The notes beneath the pieces were generated by a model that did no database searches, was not told the DNA's origin, and was given only the letters and a program-made list of their open reading frames with translations. Below, piece after piece: positions 17,558 to 26,549 of a stretch of DNA of 64,000 nt (positions within the stretch are counted from its first letter, which is position 1; each line of letters starts with the position of its first letter). Made by a program: the position numbers and the translations under genes. The DNA comes from Aequorivita sublithincola DSM 14238 (GTDB lineage Bacteria > Bacteroidota > Bacteroidia > Flavobacteriales > Flavobacteriaceae): the NCBI RefSeq assembly GCF_000265385.1, contig NC_018013.1:523001-587000 (forward strand), in the 5' to 3' direction.

Positions 17558-18988
17558 TTAAAAGCCCCAAGTATTAGCATTTTTATCCCAGAAAAGCCTA
17601 GTTTCTGTTTTATCACCACCAATCGCGGCAGCTGCTTCAGCATACATATCAGGATTTAGGTTAATCTCAGATACTGGATAAGGATAACGCACAGGATATC
17701 CAGACTCAGCTTTTAATGGTTTAACCAAAACTGGGAAATCCAAACGTCTAAGTGAAAGCCAAGAAGCAAAAGTTCTGTTATACAGAGCTAAATAACCTTG
17801 AGTACCAATAGACTCTTTCCAAGCAGCAGGGTTGTAAGCCACCTCTGGTTTTGCAATATAAGCAACAGCACCATCAACACCCCAAAAATCAAAGGATGCA
17901 GTTATACCCGCGTTATAGTGACTTGCAGCATCGCCAACACCGTAACCTCTTGCAGCACCTTCGGCTAACAAAAATTCAGCTTCAGCATATTGTAGTAACC
18001 ATCCTGGATAATCTGAACCAAGGATATCTGGTGTAACGTGACTGTAATCAGTGTAAACCGTTTGGTCTCCAATTACACCTCCAACAAAAGCACCATCTTT
18101 TTCAGTAAAATAAGCACCTCTTCTTGGGTCTTCCAATCCATTCATCAAATCAACCATAGTTTTACCTGCAACGTAATCGTTACGGTTACTAAGCACTAAG
18201 TTGTCATTTAAAGGATTTCCGTTTGGAGGAGAAGTATAAAGGTAACCAGCATCATCTGCGTTGCTTGTGAATACTCCAGAAGCAAAAGCAGATTCAACCG
18301 CAGCTTGAGCAGTAGCACCATCAACATCAGCTAATGTAATACCCATTCTCAACTTAAGCGTATTTCCAAACTTTTTCCATAAGGCAACATCACCACCATA
18401 AACTTTGTCAGAAGCATCTGTAAAACTTCCTTTTCCAGTATCCATAGAATTAATCGCTGCAGTTAAACGTACAATTAAATCTTTGTAAATAGTTAAGGCA
18501 TCATCATACTTAGGAGTTAGATTCTCTATATCCAATGCTTCTGAATAAGGAACGTTACCGTAAGTTTCTACCAAGTCACTAAAAGTATACACATTCAGTA
18601 TTTCAATGATAGCCAATTTGTTTGGTTTCAACTCGTTTGTAATGTCATTATCAGTTGCATCAATATTTATACTTGCCTGCTTAAGATCTCTCAATACGTC
18701 TCTATACATTTCTCTCCAGTGGTTATCTGGAATAGGACGTGTTGCTTGATCATAGTTACTTTCATCAGGATAAGTAGTCTCCTGCCAGTGTTGCGCCCAC
18801 AACCTATGGTTGTTAAGGTTAACGTTTGGCGTAGTTATCTGATCAGCAAGCTGTTTTTGAGCAGAAGCGAACAAACTCTCACCGCTAACTGCTGTAGGGT
18901 CTTTTATATTTTTATTCAGATCCTCTAAACTATCTGAACAAGAAGCAGCAAAAATGGCCGCTGTTAAAATTAAAATCAGTTTCTTCAT
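17558..18988 (-). CDS. SusD/RagB-family nutrient-binding outer-membrane lipoprotein
   Basis: Surface lipoprotein that acts as a lid on its SusC-type channel and captures the nutrient. 476 residues, in the usual 450-550 range for the SusD-like_2 type. Lipobox AASC with Cys at about 17, then SDSLEDLNKNIKDPTAV. The family signature of N-terminal helices (WAQHWQETTYPDESNYD near 66; YRDVLRDLKQASINID near 94) and the TPR-like LAIIEILNVYTFSDLVETYG near 126 are visible. The C-terminus carries LSLRRLDFPVLVKP and TETRLFWD. It follows the SusC gene by 11 bases. No glycoside hydrolase, peptidase or regulator is next to it, so the ligand cannot be guessed. Confidence 0.92.
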   Translation of the reverse strand: MKKLILILTAAIFAASCSDSLEDLNKNIKDPTAVSGESLFASAQKQLADQITTPNVNLNNHRLWAQHWQETTYPDESNYDQATRPIPDNHWREMYRDVLRDLKQASINIDATDNDITNELKPNKLAIIEILNVYTFSDLVETYGNVPYSEALDIENLTPKYDDALTIYKDLIVRLTAAINSMDTGKGSFTDASDKVYGGDVALWKKFGNTLKLRMGITLADVDGATAQAAVESAFASGVFTSNADDAGYLYTSPPNGNPLNDNLVLSNRNDYVAGKTMVDLMNGLEDPRRGAYFTEKDGAFVGGVIGDQTVYTDYSHVTPDILGSDYPGWLLQYAEAEFLLAEGAARGYGVGDAASHYNAGITASFDFWGVDGAVAYIAKPEVAYNPAAWKESIGTQGYLALYNRTFASWLSLRRLDFPVLVKPLKAESGYPVRYPYPVSEINLNPDMYAEAAAAIGGDKTETRLFWDKNANTWGF

Positions 18989-18999
18989 TTTTCTATGTA

Positions 19000-21900
19000 T
19001 TAAAATTGTGCTTTAATGTTGAACCCATAATCTTGGGTAGTTGGCAATGAACCTGTAATATAACCTTGAGAGTTACCAGAGCTCAATCCAGATTCTGGAT
19101 CTGCGTAAGGTGTGTTTTTATGAAGGATCCAAAGGTTTGAGCCAGAAAGCGTAAACTGAAGACCTGTCATAAAAGTATTCTCAAGAAACTTAGAAGGCAT
19201 TGTGTAGCTAAGAGAAGCTTGACGTAGTTTTACATAGCTAGCGTCATACACAAACTCTGATTGTGGGTATGCGGCATAACCAAAAGCTCCTTGCTCAGAA
19301 GCATCAAGTCTCTTAGTGTTTGGAGTACCATCAGCAAGTACACCTGGATTAATGAAACCACCACCATTTTCGATTGTGTTTCTTACAGGGTTACCTAAAT
19401 CATTTAGGTAAACTGTATCAGGATATAAACCTGTTGATTGACCGTAGTATTGATCTAATGAAAATACAGCTCCTCCTTGTTGAACGTCAATTAAGAAACT
19501 CATAGACCAAGCCTTATAGTTTAAAGTGTTGGTAACACCTAACAACCAGTCTGGGTTAGTATCTCCAATTACTTCGTTAGGTCCTGTTTTTGCATACTTA
19601 CCGTTTGCGCCAACAATTTTATTCCCATTATCATCGTATTTGTAATCAGCACCGTAAATAACTCCGTAAGGCTGGTTAAGGGCAGCGTTAATTTTAACAC
19701 CACCTTGGTAGCTAGCTAATTGAATTACTTTAGCGCCTTTAGGAAGCTCAAGTACTTCACTTTTGTTTTTGGTGAAGTTACTATTCAACATCCAGCTAAA
19801 GTTATCATTCTTTACTGGAGTAACATTTAAAGATACTTCAATACCCTTGTTTTCAATATTACCAGCATTCACAAGCTTTCTAGATGAACCAGTTGCTTCA
19901 GAAATTGGAACTTGTACAATTTGATTAATCGAGTTAGTCTTATAGTAAGCAAAGTCGAAACCAATTCTGTTATTCACAAATCTCATTTCAAGACCAGCTT
20001 CATACCCTTCGGTTCTTTCTGGTTCTAAAAAACGGTTGTTAGCAGTACTAGGTACAGAAGTTCCTATATCCGTATTGATATCATAACTACTTTCTAATCT
20101 ATCAAAATCAGCACCATTTCCTACTTCAGCATAGTTAACTCTAAGCTTACCAAAAGAGATAGCATTTACGTTCAATAATTTACTGAACACAAAACTTGAA
20201 GAAATAGATGGATAATTGAAAGCAGCATCATCTTTAGGAAGTGTAGAGAATCTGTCTCTACGGAAAGTCCCGTCTATGTAAAGCACATTCCAAAAACCAA
20301 GAGAGGCACTAGCGTAAATACCATCTACACCAATTTTCTCAGCTCTTTCTTGAGAATTCGGAAGAGGCGATCTTGAATTTTGTAAAGAGTAAAGTCCTGG
20401 AACCACTAATCCACCAGCTGTAGATGAAGTTAATTGGTTAAACTCATTTCTTCTAATGTTAGTTCCTATTAGACCTGCAATACTAATGTCTTCTGTAATG
20501 TCACCATCAAAGTTAAACATTAAGTCATAGTTAGTTTCAGTAACTGTCAAATCTCTTCTTAAATATCCTGAATCAACGTTTCCACGAGTAATACCAAAAG
20601 AAGTTGGAACAGAACCCACAGCTCTACGCTCTTCTTGTTGCTCATTATAAGTATCAGTAGAAACTCTACCTGTAACATTTACCCAATCAGCAAGTTTGTA
20701 GTTTAAGTCAAAATTACCTAAGAAACGGCTTCTACCATCATTTTGGTAGTTTTCGTAACGTGTCCAGTATGGGTTATCCCAAAATATTGGGCTAGTTCCT
20801 GGAGCAGAATCACCTGGATTCCAACCAATGTTTCTTTTGGTGTTATAATAAATATCCCTTTGAGCTTGTAAATCTACGTTAGTTTGCCACCATTGTTTCA
20901 TGTTACCAACTACGTTATCGTTATAACCAGTAGAGTTACGACCAACAGCATCTGTTTTAATAAAATTAGCAAAAGCTCCTGCTGTCAAATTTTCTGAAAG
21001 ATCAAATGTCCCAGTAAAAATAAAGTTATGTCTATCTATTTGGCTATTTGGCATTAAACCAGACTGATCCAATTTGGTATAAGACATACGGTATGAACCA
21101 TTCTCAAAACCATTTGAAATCGAAATAGAGTTTGTAAGAGTCAATGGAGTTTCAAAGAATGTAATAGGTCCGTTCTTCGCAGCTGTCCAAGGTGTTTTCT
21201 TAAGATAGTTTGGCGAAGCAGGGTCAAATGAATCCCACTGATAAATGAATAGATTAGGATCAAAAGCAGGTCCATAAGAAGCATCATCAATATAATTGAC
21301 AACAACATCATTTATACCATCACCATTAATATCTTCAGAGGTAAAAGTCTCTCCACCGTACCCAGCACCATAGCTTGATTGATACTCAGCAAAAGTGCTC
21401 TTGTCGATAAAACCAACTTGCGCATTAGAGTTAATAGTAACTCCCATACCTTTAGATTTCTTACCTTTTTTGGTAGTAATAATGATTACACCACTAGCAG
21501 CACGAGAACCATAAAGTGCAGATGCCGCAGCACCTTTAAGCACGTTTACAGACTCAATATCGTCTGGATTGATATCAGCAGCAGCATTACCATAATCATA
21601 ATAGTTACCAGCAGAAGAGTTCTTTTGGTTTGCACTGTTGGTGTTTCTGTTACTAATTGGCACACCATCCACAACAAATAATGCTTGGTTGTCACCAGTT
21701 AAAGAGGTAATACCTCTAATAACAACGTTGGTAGAACCACCAAAGTTATTGTTTCTTCTAATTTGTAGACCAGCAACCTTACCGGAAAGACCGTTTGTAA
21801 AGTTATTGGTTTTTACAGTAGCCAAATCTTCTCCAGCTACTTGCTGCGTAGAATAACCCAGAGATTGTTTCTCACGAGAAATACCAAGTGCAGTTACTAC

Positions 21901-22212
21901 TACTTCGTCCAGAACAGCTCCGGCCGCCATAGTAACGTTCATCTTATTTGAGGCCCCAACAGCAATCTCTTGGGTCTCAAAACCTACATAGCTATAAATA
22001 AGTGTTTGTCCTACTGCAGCCTCAATGGAGTAATTACCATCAAAATCAGACTGTGTTCCGGTACTTGTACCTTTTATAATTATGTTAACTCCTGGAAGCG
22101 GTAGACCCGTGTCATCGGCCACTGTTCCGGAAATCGTTTTTTCCTGTGCAAAAGCGAGCTGCACAATCAACACTAGCAAAAGTGTTAAAATTCCACTAAA
22201 CTTTGTTTTCAT
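19000..22212 (-). CDS. SusC/RagA-family TonB-linked outer-membrane receptor
   Basis: TonB-dependent importer partnering the SusD-like lipoprotein that follows. About 1070 residues from ATG 22212 (MKTKFSGILTLLLVLIVQLA, signal peptide ending FAQ); an in-frame ATG at 22236 only adds eight residues. Order: carboxypeptidase-D-like domain (ISGTVADDTGLPLPGVNIII; DFDGNYSI), SusC signature region (LDEVVVTALGISREKQSLGY), plug (GSTNVVIRGITSL; ALFVVDGVPISN; DIESVNVLKGAAASALYGSR), then the 22-strand barrel ending in FNIKAQF. It is the first gene of a two-gene unit. The gene cannot be tied to a polysaccharide locus. Confidence 0.94.
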   Translation of the reverse strand: MKTKFSGILTLLLVLIVQLAFAQEKTISGTVADDTGLPLPGVNIIIKGTSTGTQSDFDGNYSIEAAVGQTLIYSYVGFETQEIAVGASNKMNVTMAAGAVLDEVVVTALGISREKQSLGYSTQQVAGEDLATVKTNNFTNGLSGKVAGLQIRRNNNFGGSTNVVIRGITSLTGDNQALFVVDGVPISNRNTNSANQKNSSAGNYYDYGNAAADINPDDIESVNVLKGAAASALYGSRAASGVIIITTKKGKKSKGMGVTINSNAQVGFIDKSTFAEYQSSYGAGYGGETFTSEDINGDGINDVVVNYIDDASYGPAFDPNLFIYQWDSFDPASPNYLKKTPWTAAKNGPITFFETPLTLTNSISISNGFENGSYRMSYTKLDQSGLMPNSQIDRHNFIFTGTFDLSENLTAGAFANFIKTDAVGRNSTGYNDNVVGNMKQWWQTNVDLQAQRDIYYNTKRNIGWNPGDSAPGTSPIFWDNPYWTRYENYQNDGRSRFLGNFDLNYKLADWVNVTGRVSTDTYNEQQEERRAVGSVPTSFGITRGNVDSGYLRRDLTVTETNYDLMFNFDGDITEDISIAGLIGTNIRRNEFNQLTSSTAGGLVVPGLYSLQNSRSPLPNSQERAEKIGVDGIYASASLGFWNVLYIDGTFRRDRFSTLPKDDAAFNYPSISSSFVFSKLLNVNAISFGKLRVNYAEVGNGADFDRLESSYDINTDIGTSVPSTANNRFLEPERTEGYEAGLEMRFVNNRIGFDFAYYKTNSINQIVQVPISEATGSSRKLVNAGNIENKGIEVSLNVTPVKNDNFSWMLNSNFTKNKSEVLELPKGAKVIQLASYQGGVKINAALNQPYGVIYGADYKYDDNGNKIVGANGKYAKTGPNEVIGDTNPDWLLGVTNTLNYKAWSMSFLIDVQQGGAVFSLDQYYGQSTGLYPDTVYLNDLGNPVRNTIENGGGFINPGVLADGTPNTKRLDASEQGAFGYAAYPQSEFVYDASYVKLRQASLSYTMPSKFLENTFMTGLQFTLSGSNLWILHKNTPYADPESGLSSGNSQGYITGSLPTTQDYGFNIKAQF

Positions 22213-22236
22213 TTTTTTGTTTGTTTGAATTAGCAC

Positions 22237-22589
22237 CCCAAAAGTGCCAATAAAATCTCACAATTCCAACTTTTAATGAAAGTAGATTATGAAAATTTTA
22301 TCAAAAAGTTATTTTAAAATTAACGCTTGGGGCTAAATTTTATCATAATTTTTTGCAAAGCCTTGGTTTCCTTGGCTTTTCGGGAGTCACGCGAAGTTGA
22401 TATTTGAAATAAAGTTTTCAAAAAAAAATAAAATTATTTTCAAACACTTTATGAACATTTGCTCTAACTTCACAAATAATGCTCGTTTTGGGTATTTTGA
22501 GGGAAATATTAGAAGATAGAAATTCCCTCCAAAGGATTCTTAAAGTTCAAAAAAACTAAAGTTACTACTTAATATATGTAGCTAAAATA
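22237..22589. other. Intergenic stretch upstream of the susC-susD unit
   Basis: About 350 bases with no gene that I can support. It should hold the susC promoter, but I see no clean match to TAnnTTTG on the minus strand. Contains AT-rich runs only, and no T-run hairpin for the upstream gene that ends at 22590. Confidence 0.5.
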
Positions 22590-23123
22590 TTATTTGGAGG
22601 TACTTTCTCCCTTAAATTGCTGCGAATTGCTTTTAAAAAGCACGTTGAAAGTCGTCAAACTTCCATAACAGCGGGTTATATATTGTTGAAGATCTATTTT
22701 ATCTTGTTCTGCAAGTTCTTTACTTGCATTAATTTTTTGCTCCATAACACGAAGCCTATCGCGCAACATAACTATTTTATGAAAGAAGGTATCAATAGGA
22801 ATTTCTTTTGACGCCAAATTGTTATCAGAAGGTTTCAAAATCATGGTTCCTCCTTTCCACTTATCTGCGATTGGGACTATTTCACTGAAGCCGTTCCATT
22901 TCTTAAGAATGTCGCGAAGACTTTTTTCAACTTCGTAAAAGCTTACGGTGTCCACCTCATCTTCGGCGGCTTCAATAATTTCAAAGTCGTCGTCTGTAGC
23001 AATTGTTTCTAATCCGTTTTCAATAAAGGTTACCCAATACATTTTTGCGGTAACGTTAGTCACTACTCCTTTGCCGTGTTTTTGATGATTTATTCTCGAG
23101 CCTATTCCTAAAATTTGTTTCAT
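22590..23123 (-). CDS. Conserved protein with CarD/UvrD-tail-like N-terminal module
   Basis: 177 residues from ATG 23123 (MKQILGIGSRINHQKHGKGV). The first about 55 residues, with GSRINHQKHGKGVVTNV and WVTFIENGLETIA, look like the small beta-barrel (Tudor/KOW-like) found at the start of CarD and at the end of UvrD/PcrA helicases, where G-x-x-V-x-H-x-x-x-G-x-G-x-V is typical. The rest is mostly helical with a WKGGTMILKPSDNNLASKEI centre and a coiled-coil-like LRDRLRVMEQKINASKELAE stretch near 130. No catalytic motif. Last gene of the minus-strand run. It might bind RNA polymerase or nucleic acid, but this is inference; it is best kept as conserved hypothetical. Confidence 0.68.
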   Translation of the reverse strand: MKQILGIGSRINHQKHGKGVVTNVTAKMYWVTFIENGLETIATDDDFEIIEAAEDEVDTVSFYEVEKSLRDILKKWNGFSEIVPIADKWKGGTMILKPSDNNLASKEIPIDTFFHKIVMLRDRLRVMEQKINASKELAEQDKIDLQQYITRCYGSLTTFNVLFKSNSQQFKGESTSK

Positions 23124-23201
23124 AGTAATTTTTAATTTTGCTTGTAAAAATAAAAAATGATTGTTCTTTAAAAAGACAAATCTCAAATTTGTTAAATAAA
23201 A

Positions 23202-23232
23202 AAACCATCCAAATTTTAAATCTGGATGGTTT
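23202..23232 (-). terminator. Rho-independent terminator after the 33-residue peptide gene
   Basis: AAACCATCCAAAT pairs with ATCTGGATGGTTT (one G-U in the RNA) around a short AT loop, followed on the minus strand by a T-run (complement of AAATAAAAAAAA). About 30 bases after the stop at 23264. Confidence 0.85.
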
Positions 23233-23263
23233 TCTGGGTCTTTCAAAAAAGACCAACCAAAAA

Positions 23264-23365
23264 CTACTTCTTTTTAGGAGCAGCTTGTGGAGCCTTTTTG
23301 TTATCCTGTTTTTTGGCTTGCGCTTTTGCAGGTTCCGGCTTTTTGTTTTGCTTTTCTTGTGGCAT
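23264..23365 (-). CDS. 33-residue Lys/Ala/Pro/Gln-rich basic peptide
   Basis: Frame from ATG 23365 to TAG 23264: starts MPQEKQNKKPEPAKAQ and ends APQAAPKKK. Eleven of 33 residues are lysine; there is no hydrophobic stretch, so it is cytosolic and probably unfolded. Support for being real: ATG start, clean A-rich leader with no competing gene on this stretch, and its own strong terminator 30 bases after the stop. The longer overlapping frame on the same strand (23056-23370) is a shadow. It resembles short lysine/alanine-rich nucleic-acid-binding tails, but no function can be named. Confidence 0.6.
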   Translation of the reverse strand: MPQEKQNKKPEPAKAQAKKQDNKKAPQAAPKKK

Positions 23366-23453
23366 GACAATTATTTTTTTTAATTAATAATATAAAGGTA
23401 GAATAGACCAATGTTAAATTACTCTCTTATTAGCTAAAATTTAACACACCAGT

Positions 23454-23774
23454 TTAAGCTGCATACGCTCTACATTCCGCTGCGCATTTTCTGCAGGCTT
23501 CAGCACAATCTTTACAGTGTTGCGCTTCGTGATTTCCACATTCTTCCGCACAAGTCTCACAAACTTTTGCACAGTAACTCACTAAATCTTTAACGTCCCT
23601 AAAATTTGTCGCCAAAAGTTGGTTAAGAGTACTGCACACTTCGGCACAAACTCTATCTGTACGGATACAGTTTACCATCATTTTTACATTTTCTTCATCT
23701 AAACATGCGTCTGCACAGTAGTTACAATGGTTTATGCAATTACCGAGGGCGTGAATTAATTTTTCGTTTTTCAT
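23454..23774 (-). CDS. Four-helix-bundle copper storage protein (Csp/DUF326 type)
   Basis: 106 residues with 16 cysteines and no signal peptide, thus cytosolic and closest to the Csp3 type, which stores many Cu(I) ions inside a four-helix bundle. Cys are placed with helical spacing (CxxxCxxCxxxC, then CAKVCETCAEEC, then CKDCAEACRKCAAEC), pointing to the bundle core; His residues near 16 and 82-86 could add ligands. Its place just after the periplasmic HMA gene and CopA supports a copper role. Transcribed in the same direction with an 84-base gap. Metal identity is inferred from the family and context. Confidence 0.85.
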   Translation of the reverse strand: MKNEKLIHALGNCINHCNYCADACLDEENVKMMVNCIRTDRVCAEVCSTLNQLLATNFRDVKDLVSYCAKVCETCAEECGNHEAQHCKDCAEACRKCAAECRAYAA

Positions 23775-23858
23775 AGCTTTAGTTTTTATTATCTCAATTT
23801 ACAAACTAAGCTCATCACTCCGTATTAAAGAAAATATAAAAAATAAAAACTCATTGAT

Positions 23859-24212
23859 CTATTTGTGGTCATCCACAACTTCTTGGTCGCGGTATTTACA
23901 GCAAGGGTCTATTGCATTATAAACTTCATCTGTAGCCTTTACTGCTTCGGTATCGTGACCACTATCTGCAATACTCTGCTGAATTGTAGCCAGATCTGTT
24001 TTCTTTTCATTATAGATTAGATCCAACTGGTGGGTATCTACATTCCAAGTTGCCATTTTCACACCTTTTGCTCCAATAGAAGCATTTTCTATGCGTTCTT
24101 TACACATTCCGCAAACGCCATCCACATCAATCGTGGCTTTTGCATTTTTGTTTTGGGCGAAACCAGTTGCGCCAATAAATGATAAGGTAATAATTAAGAT
24201 TGCTTTTTTCAT
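23859..24212 (-). CDS. Periplasmic heavy-metal-associated (HMA) domain protein
   Basis: 117 residues. Signal peptide MKKAILIITLSFIGATGFAQ, then one HMA fold with metal motif GVCGMCKERIENA (GMCxxR-like, CxxC near residues 34-37), and a short tail with DPCCKYRDQEVVDDHK that could add two Cys and a His. In E. coli terms it is like CopZ, but exported, so it would pass Cu(I) in the periplasm to the receptor, the ATPase or efflux parts. It is separated from the receptor gene by about 100 bases that contain a hairpin repeat. Confidence 0.85.
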   Translation of the reverse strand: MKKAILIITLSFIGATGFAQNKNAKATIDVDGVCGMCKERIENASIGAKGVKMATWNVDTHQLDLIYNEKKTDLATIQQSIADSGHDTEAVKATDEVYNAIDPCCKYRDQEVVDDHK

Positions 24213-24259
24213 GTCTGTTGTATTTAAATTTAATTTAGTTTCTCATTAATCTCTGTGAC

Positions 24260-24301
24260 CTCTGTGCCTCTGTGGTTTATTTTCACCACAAAGACACAGA
24301 G
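24260..24301. repeat. Inverted repeat of CTCTGTG/CACAGAG type
   Basis: CTCTGTGCCTCTGTGGT (24260-24276) pairs with ACCACAAAGACACAGAG (24285-24301) with two wobble-type mismatches, loop TTATTTTC. It lies between the receptor stop and the HMA start. The words resemble a short repeat (ACCACAGAGACACAGAG) reported across many bacteria. On the transcript it could dampen read-through from copA-receptor into the HMA gene. Confidence 0.6.
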
Positions 24302-24314
24302 GACGCAAAGGGCT

Positions 24315-26549
24315 TTAGTTAAGTCTATATCTCAATCCCGCGTAATACGAACTTCCAAAAATTGGGCCATAAACGTAAGTTGTGTCAAAGGTTGTTCCAA
24401 ATGGGTTATCGCTACCAACTATTGGATTTTGCTGTTTCACATTGGTAATATTCTCTCCTCCAACATAAAGCTCAAAACTACTATTAAAAACTTTAGTAAT
24501 CTGCGCGTTTACCGTTGAAAGACTTGGTGAAAATTCTGAAAGCCCAATGGTGTTCAAATAAGTTTCGTTTGAAGCAAATCGCTGCTCTCCAACATAATTA
24601 TAAGTAGCATCAAATTTCCAAACTCCGCCTTTCGTCGTCATTTTTGTTTCGTATGAAGCATTAGCAAAAAATCGATGATTTGGCGTTAATGGATTTTGTT
24701 TTCTTCCACTTAAATAATCGGTTTCTACATCGTAATATTTATAAGCAAGTCTCATATCAAAACGCTCAAAAACATTATAGTTGAATTCCGCCTGAAAATT
24801 ATTAGAAAAACTCTCTCCCTCCAAATTATAAAAACTTATTTCTGAAGGATTTTCCCAGTCAACCACAATTTGGTTTACAAAATCTGTTCTATAAAAATCT
24901 ACAGTTATATCTGCTTTTTTATTGAAAAGATTAAAACCTTGCATATAAGAAATACCATAATTCCAAGCAATTTCAGGATCTAGCCCGTAAATCTCACCAC
25001 CATTCCCCAAAATATTTAAACTACGCGAAGTGGCAAATAGATTCTGATTTTCAGTAAAAATGTTTGCACTTCGTTTTCCTCTTCCAGCTGAAACACGAAT
25101 GGCAGATTTGTCCCAAGGTGTATAACGTAAATGAAAACGAGGCGTTATGAATGCCCCCAATTTGTTATGTAAATCACCTCTTAATCCAAGGCTATAACTC
25201 AGATTATCTGAGTTATCGAAATTATATTCAAAAAACGCCCCAACAGAATTTTCAGTTCGGCTGTAATTTTCTGTATACGCCAATTCATCATAATCGTCAT
25301 ACGTTACATTTATTCCAGTTTTAATCTTGTTCCGAGAATCGCCAATAATTGAATTGTAATTTAACGAAGCAAATAAACTATTATGCTGAATATTATAATC
25401 GTTCAATCCAAAATACGATTCCTGGTCGTGATGACTAAACGCTACCTGAATTCCTCCGGTACGCCAAGGAATGTCTGGATTTACGAAGCCAAATTTTCCT
25501 GAAACATCAAAACGCTGGGTTTTTATTTCGCTACCCCAAGCATTCATTGTACCTCGATCTGTTTTAGGATCAAAAAGAATTTGTCCTGTCTGCTTTTCAT
25601 CATTCAAATATCTCACATTAAAAAAGCCGACGTATCCATTATCTTGATCGATATATTGCCAACGGTTCATTACGTTTACTTGCTGCATTATTGGTGCATC
25701 TAGAAATGAATCGTCATTTTTATCAAATTCACTTTCACGCAAATTACCGTGAATGTATAATCCTGTGCTCCATCTGTCGGTCACTTTTGTATTTAAGTGT
25801 GTGTTCAATTCAAAACGACCGTCGCCAGATCCATAAGCATTCACAAAAACCTTGGCATCTGTTAAGGGTTTTTGCAATTCTGCATTGATTTGTCCAGCTA
25901 TACTTTCATAGCCATTTGTAACACTTCCGGCGCCTTTTGTAATCTGAATACTTTCTACCCAAGTACCCGGAATAAAGCTCAAACCATACGCCTGCGATGC
26001 CCCACGAATACTCGGTACATTTTCGGTAGTAATTAAAATATACGGACTGTTCAATCCAAGCATTTTAATCTGTTTAGTTCCTGAAATAGCATCGGCAAAA
26101 TTCACATCAATAGAAGGATTAGTTTCAAAACTCTCAGCAAGATTACAGCAAGCCGCTTTTAAAAGCTCGGCACTACTCACGTTTATTACGTTTTGTGTTT
26201 GCAGAAAAGAACGCGAACTGGCTTTTTGACGTGCTGTTACCGTAACCTCATCCAAGTTAGCCGTAGATTTTAATGAATGTGAAATCCTTTTTGGTGAATT
26301 AACCGTAATAGTATCGGTTTTATAACCCACAAAACTAATAACCATTTTTTTGTATTCGGGTTTGTAGTCAATTTCAAAATTACCGTCAAAATCTGTTACT
26401 GTTCCCACGGAAGTATTTAACCAATAAACATTCGCTCCACCAAGCGGAACTTCTTTGTTATCATAATCTTCAGAAATAGTTCCAGAAATTTTTTCTTGTG
26501 AAAAAACGCAAAAAGGAAGTATAAATAATGTGTATAATAAATTTTTCAT
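24315..26549 (-). CDS. TonB-dependent receptor of the copper cluster
   Basis: Outer-membrane TonB-dependent transporter with 744 residues, a signal peptide ([11 protein letters not shown]), a carboxypeptidase-like domain ([20 protein letters not shown]), a plug ([20 protein letters not shown], near 133-152), and a barrel ending in [10 protein letters not shown]. Its ATG overlaps the copA stop by four bases (ATGA), so translation of the two is coupled. Partner and substrate are inferred: possibly copper or a copper chelate. A Cys-Cys pair in the plug (about 138-139) could bind Cu(I). No SusD is present, unlike the pair at 17.5-22.2 kb. Confidence 0.85.
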   Translation of the reverse strand: MKNLLYTLFILPFCVFSQEKISGTISEDYDNKEVPLGGANVYWLNTSVGTVTDFDGNFEIDYKPEYKKMVISFVGYKTDTITVNSPKRISHSLKSTANLDEVTVTARQKASSRSFLQTQNVINVSSAELLKAACCNLAESFETNPSIDVNFADAISGTKQIKMLGLNSPYILITTENVPSIRGASQAYGLSFIPGTWVESIQITKGAGSVTNGYESIAGQINAELQKPLTDAKVFVNAYGSGDGRFELNTHLNTKVTDRWSTGLYIHGNLRESEFDKNDDSFLDAPIMQQVNVMNRWQYIDQDNGYVGFFNVRYLNDEKQTGQILFDPKTDRGTMNAWGSEIKTQRFDVSGKFGFVNPDIPWRTGGIQVAFSHHDQESYFGLNDYNIQHNSLFASLNYNSIIGDSRNKIKTGINVTYDDYDELAYTENYSRTENSVGAFFEYNFDNSDNLSYSLGLRGDLHNKLGAFITPRFHLRYTPWDKSAIRVSAGRGKRSANIFTENQNLFATSRSLNILGNGGEIYGLDPEIAWNYGISYMQGFNLFNKKADITVDFYRTDFVNQIVVDWENPSEISFYNLEGESFSNNFQAEFNYNVFERFDMRLAYKYYDVETDYLSGRKQNPLTPNHRFFANASYETKMTTKGGVWKFDATYNYVGEQRFASNETYLNTIGLSEFSPSLSTVNAQITKVFNSSFELYVGGENITNVKQQNPIVGSDNPFGTTFDTTYVYGPIFGSSYYAGLRYRLN

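Noticed and set aside
23056..23370. 104-codon frame on the minus strand over the basic peptide and CarD-like start
   Set aside because: It runs out of frame through a terminator and the start of a conserved gene; composition (Lys/Arg/Phe) is that of a shadow.
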